The notes beneath the pieces are model-generated. The model ran no database searches, had not been told where the DNA came from, and saw nothing but the letters and a program-made list of their open reading frames with translations. From NCBI GenBank assembly GCA_021807585.1, contig JAKBCQ010000065.1, positions 1 through 8,459 on the forward strand: a stretch of 8,459 bases of DNA, given 5' to 3'. The translations under genes were made by a program, and so were the position numbers. The stretch is from Planctomycetota bacterium (GTDB taxonomy: Bacteria > Planctomycetota > Planctomycetia > Isosphaerales > Isosphaeraceae). Shown in pieces: positions 7,501-8,459 of the stretch; the first letter of the stretch is position 1, and each line of letters opens with the position of its first letter.

Positions 7501-7575
7501 AACCCCAAGCCCACGCGTCCGAGCTTCCTCCGGACCGGGCGACACACCCGCTCTTCGCTCCGCCGCCTTTTCCAT
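4567..7575 (-). CDS. nrdJ: Vitamin B12-dependent (class II) ribonucleoside-diphosphate reductase
   Basis: A 1002-residue, apparently complete NrdJ. It reduces ribonucleotides to deoxyribonucleotides for DNA synthesis, using adenosylcobalamin to make the thiyl radical, so it works with or without oxygen. The catalytic core shows SPVWFNVG (160-167), redox Cys205 in GSACFI, the NPCSE motif (409-413) with thiyl Cys411 between Asn409 and Glu413, the second redox Cys422 in ACNLASLNL, and APTGTI (592-597). A low-complexity linker (about 747-797) leads to a TSCPD domain (about 800-897). The protein ends in a Cys-rich zinc-ribbon-like tail (976-1001; CDNC, CGTC, CFNC and a final GCS). The ATG at 7575 is chosen over a TTG at 7617 because AAGGAG lies 9 nt before it. 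It is transcribed from its own promoter(s), with a hairpin after the stop. Confidence 0.95.
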   Translation of the reverse strand: MEKAAERRAGVSPGPEEARTRGLGVGDRNLDRATVGSRRGLSFARHFSTEGVGPYDEVEWDLRTAQIKDDRGRLIFEQQDCEIPRSWSPLATNVVVSKYFFGEVGAAERESSVRALIERVVRTITDWGRGDGVFATDADAERFHDELTALCLNQYGSFNSPVWFNVGLYHRYGVKGSGGGWRWDEETRTVVKTDNSYEYPQGSACFIQSVADDMADIMRLATSEAMLFKFGSGTGSDLSTLRSSREKLTGGGKPSGPVSFMRVYDAIASVVKSGGKTRRAAKMQTLKCKHPDILEFIECKTKEEKKAQALIRAGYDSNFNSEAYGSVMFQNANLSVRVTDSFLRSYETGGTWTTHAVTTGRPMDTYPAATLFDKMAEGAWLCGDPGIQYEDTIQRWHTCPNTAPINSSNPCSEYMFIDDSACNLASLNLMKFRTEDGGFDVARFRAAARVFITAQEILVDHASYPTDRIAANSHKFRPLGLGYANLGGLIMASGRPYDSDEGRALAAAITAIMHGQAYLTSAELAATVGPFEGFAVNREPMLRVMEMHRDAVDAIDPSCPPYLWNEARSVWRECVDAGRKHGYRNSQVTVLAPTGTIAFMMDCDTTGIEPDIALVKYKQLAGGGLLKIVNRTVPLALRTLGYDEPVIEGILDYIDAKDTIEGAPGVRDEHLPVFDCAFPPSNGSRSIQWRGHLKMMAAAQPFLSGAISKTVNMPRDATVADIRDAYLEGWKLGLKALAIYRDGSKESQPVSSSQVETKADDAASTIVATTSAVVPAPAQTVTSHPAPRRERLPETRQSLTHKFDIQGHEGYVTVGFYPDGRPGEVFITMAKEGSTIGGLMDVLGTAISMGLQYGVPLEVFVNKFAHSRFEPGGFTKNPDIPIAKSVTDYIFRWLGMQFIPGYREANAPKRVDADEPVAIEAKPAVKVNGHRAATIADFEHVEAELQSKPTQPLALESTLLARDEQFAHFQSDAPACDNCGALTVRCGTCYRCFNCGNSMGCS

Positions 7576-7584
7576 GGATGCTCT

Positions 7585-7590
7585 CTCCTT
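7585..7590 (-). promoter_or_regulatory. nrdJ ribosome binding site
   Basis: The minus strand reads AAGGAG at 7590 to 7585, 9 nt before the ATG at 7575. It decides the start: the in-frame TTG at 7617 lies upstream of it and would translate through it. Confidence 0.8.
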
Positions 7591-7638
7591 AATTAGGCCG
7601 CGCCCGCGAATACACAAAGACGCGACGCCCGATGCGAC

Positions 7639-7667
7639 ATCCTAGCCTCAGACTGTTCAGATGTCAA
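7639..7667 (-). promoter_or_regulatory. Proximal nrdJ promoter (sigma70-type)
   Basis: The minus strand reads a perfect TTGACA (7667 to 7662), a 17-bp spacer and TAGGAT (7644 to 7639). A-plus-T-rich sequence lies just upstream of the -35. Transcription would start near 7632, giving a leader of about 55 nt. This is the best-matching promoter in the window. Confidence 0.65.
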
Positions 7668-7734
7668 GCGAAAAATCAAAACCCCGTCGCCCGAATACCT
7701 CGACGTGCCGGACGGCGACACGAACCAACCGGGC

Positions 7735-7790
7735 GCATGAAGCGATTCGCAAGGATCGTGTTCGACCCTTGAATGATCGCTTCCACATGC
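7735..7790 (-). repeat. 56-nt nested hairpin in the nrdJ upstream region
   Basis: As minus-strand RNA it pairs in three layers. GCAUG (7790-7786) pairs with CAUGC (7739-7735). After a 3-nt bulge, AAGCGAU (7782-7776) pairs with AUCGCUU (7746-7740). After a 4-by-3 internal loop, CAAGGGUCG (7771-7763) pairs with CGAUCCUUG (7758-7750) around an AACA tetraloop. The inner helix has one G-U pair that would be an A-C mismatch on the plus strand, so the fold favours the nrdJ transcript strand. No T-run follows. It would sit near the 5' end of RNA from the distal promoter. It could be a cis-regulatory leader, a processing site or a DNA palindrome bound by a protein. Confidence 0.5.
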
Positions 7791-7811
7791 TCTGGTTGAT
7801 CAGGTCGGTTC

Positions 7812-7840
7812 AATCTAATCGGGGAGAATCGAAAAGTCAA
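7812..7840 (-). promoter_or_regulatory. Candidate distal nrdJ promoter
   Basis: The minus strand reads TTGACT (7840 to 7835), a 17-bp spacer and TAGATT (7817 to 7812), matching consensus at 5/6 and 4/6. Transcription would start near 7805, just upstream of the hairpin at 7790, producing a leader of about 230 nt. The repeated TTGAC-17-TA architecture supports it, but the evidence is sequence only. Confidence 0.45.
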
Positions 7841-7974
7841 AGCCCTGTCTCGAACGCCGAAAAATTGCTGAAAACGGCGTGAAGAGACGATGAGGACGAC
7901 CGCGTGTGAACGTTGATCGGTTTACGCAACTTATTGAGGAGAAACAAGTTTGGACGTCAGAAGCGAATCTCGGA

Positions 7975-8459
7975 TCAGCCCAGGATGGCGCGGAGCTCGG
8001 CGATCACCTCGGCCATCGATTTATAACGGTGATCGCGGTTTCGAGCGATCGACTTGCGGAGGAATTCGGCGAGGTGAGGCGGCATTTTGGGCTTCACCAC
8101 CAGCGGATCAAGCGGATCGTGATTCATCCGCTTAAGCAAGATCGCCAGCGATGTGCTCGCCTCGTATGGTAGACGGTTGGTCAGCAATTCGAACGCCGTC
8201 GCGCCGAACGAAAAGACGTCGATCCGCACGTCGATCGGTTCGCGGCGGACGAGCTCGGGCGCCATATAATCGAGCGATCCCGTCCGATTGCCGGGTCGAC
8301 GGAACTCGGGCGTGTTCGGAACCGCCAACCCAAAGTCGATTAATTTAACCTGACCCTCGGTGTTGAACAGAATGTTGCGAGGTCCGAAATCATGGTGAAT
8401 AAACCCCGCGGAGTGCACCGCTGCGAGCCCCTCGGCCGCCTGCAGCAACGCCTCGAGCT
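7975..8459 (-). CDS. Hanks-type protein kinase, C-terminal part (cut by window edge)
   Basis: The frame is open to the right edge; 160 residues are visible, covering the C-lobe to the natural end. Counting from the first full codon, the catalytic loop is HHDFGPRN (21-28) with Asp23 and Asn28 intact. The metal-binding DFG is at 41-43, the activation segment ends in TGSLDYMAPE (59-68), and the helix-F DVFSFG is at 80-85. The HRD arginine is His, and the Lys two residues after the catalytic Asp, usual in Ser/Thr kinases, is Gly. An Arg four residues after it (Arg27) is placed as in tyrosine kinases (DLAARN). The P+1 region is of the Ser/Thr GTxxYMAPE type. The kinase domain ends the protein, with no C-terminal extension; the N-terminal content is unseen. 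It lies upstream of nrdJ but 399 bp away, probably a separate transcript. Confidence 0.85.
   Translation of the reverse strand, partial: LEALLQAAEGLAAVHSAGFIHHDFGPRNILFNTEGQVKLIDFGLAVPNTPEFRRPGNRTGSLDYMAPELVRREPIDVRIDVFSFGATAFELLTNRLPYEASTSLAILLKRMNHDPLDPLVVKPKMPPHLAEFLRKSIARNRDHRYKSMAEVIAELRAILG

Larger units (their letters stand above)
7576..7974 (-). other. Intergenic region / nrdJ leader
   Basis: A 399-bp gap between the kinase stop codon and the nrdJ start. It contains two candidate leftward promoters (7639-7667 and 7812-7840), the nested hairpin at 7735-7790 between them, a smaller bulged hairpin at 7704-7722 and a 6-bp inverted repeat (7854-7859 with 7875-7880, 15-nt loop). I found no B12-box motif (GCCACTG-like), no NrdR-box palindrome and no clear intrinsic terminator for the kinase gene. 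No convincing small gene is present. Confidence 0.6.

Noticed and set aside
4447..7596. Plus-strand open frame of 1049 codons fully antisense to nrdJ
   Set aside because: Its translation is Arg-, Asp- and Val-rich with no recognisable domain. It mirrors nrdJ, which has all its catalytic motifs. Long antisense frames are common opposite GC-rich genes.
7576..7617. TTG start at 7617 for nrdJ
   Set aside because: It would translate through the AAGGAG ribosome site that clearly serves the ATG at 7575.
7657..7788. 43-residue leader ORF on the minus strand before nrdJ
   Set aside because: Its ATG lies in the hairpin arm without a good ribosome site, and its stop overlaps the proximal promoter region. 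No attenuation-type codon run is seen.
7854..7880. Inverted repeat ACGCCG/CGGCGT as the kinase terminator
   Set aside because: A 15-nt loop and no T-run after the stem on either strand; the T-runs lie inside the loop.
7661..7882. Plus-strand frame of 73 codons upstream of nrdJ
   Set aside because: It is antisense to both candidate promoters and the hairpin, has no ribosome site and has low-complexity basic composition.
7576..7974. Cobalamin riboswitch or NrdR boxes before nrdJ
   Set aside because: Looked for a GCCACTG-like B12 box and an ACACnATATnnTGT-like palindrome on the minus strand and found neither.
1..8459. CRISPR array, tRNA, rRNA or insertion sequence
   Set aside because: No regularly spaced direct repeats, cloverleaf with a TTCGA arm and CCA end, rRNA core motifs or transposase were seen.

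Overview
The window looks like a piece of a Planctomycetota chromosome, roughly 60% G+C. The inference rests on four things: a class II (vitamin B12-dependent) ribonucleotide reductase of the long TSCPD/zinc-ribbon type, a Hanks-type protein kinase, a DUF4432 sugar-mutarotase-like protein, and an intergenic copy of the short repeat whose translation reads PTRRASEG, which I associate with planctomycete genomes. The hexamer CGATCG is strikingly frequent throughout (about 45-50 copies by eye, against about 3 expected from base composition).

Layout from left to right. Positions 1-730 contain no gene I can support. They hold a consensus -10 box pointing left out of the window with a palindrome beside it, a hairpin plus T-run resembling a rightward intrinsic terminator (299-327), and several strong inverted repeats (405-434, 539-596, 669-688). 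A good sigma70-type promoter (731-759) then precedes a two-gene rightward operon: a membrane-anchored cysteine phosphatase with a complete HCxxGxxRTG active site (857-1471), overlapping by 11 bp a polytopic GT39/ArnT-like membrane glycosyltransferase (1461-3086). A 167-bp convergent gap carries the planctomycete-type repeat. Three leftward genes follow, listed here from left to right and so opposite to their transcription: a DUF4432 protein (3254-4429), nrdJ (4567-7575), and the C-terminal part of a protein kinase (7975 to the right edge).

The 399-bp gap upstream of nrdJ is the best regulatory region here. It has two TTGAC-17 bp-TA promoters on the minus strand. Between them lies a 56-nt nested hairpin that pairs better as minus-strand RNA, so a transcript from the distal promoter would begin with that hairpin. 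I see no cobalamin riboswitch box or NrdR box in it.

No complete new system is evident. The candidates for novelty are the structured nrdJ leader, the hairpin-rich gene-free region at the left with mutually exclusive pairings, the kinase catalytic loop that resembles tyrosine kinases (HHDFGPRN), and the CGATCG over-representation. All rest on reading by eye without database searches.
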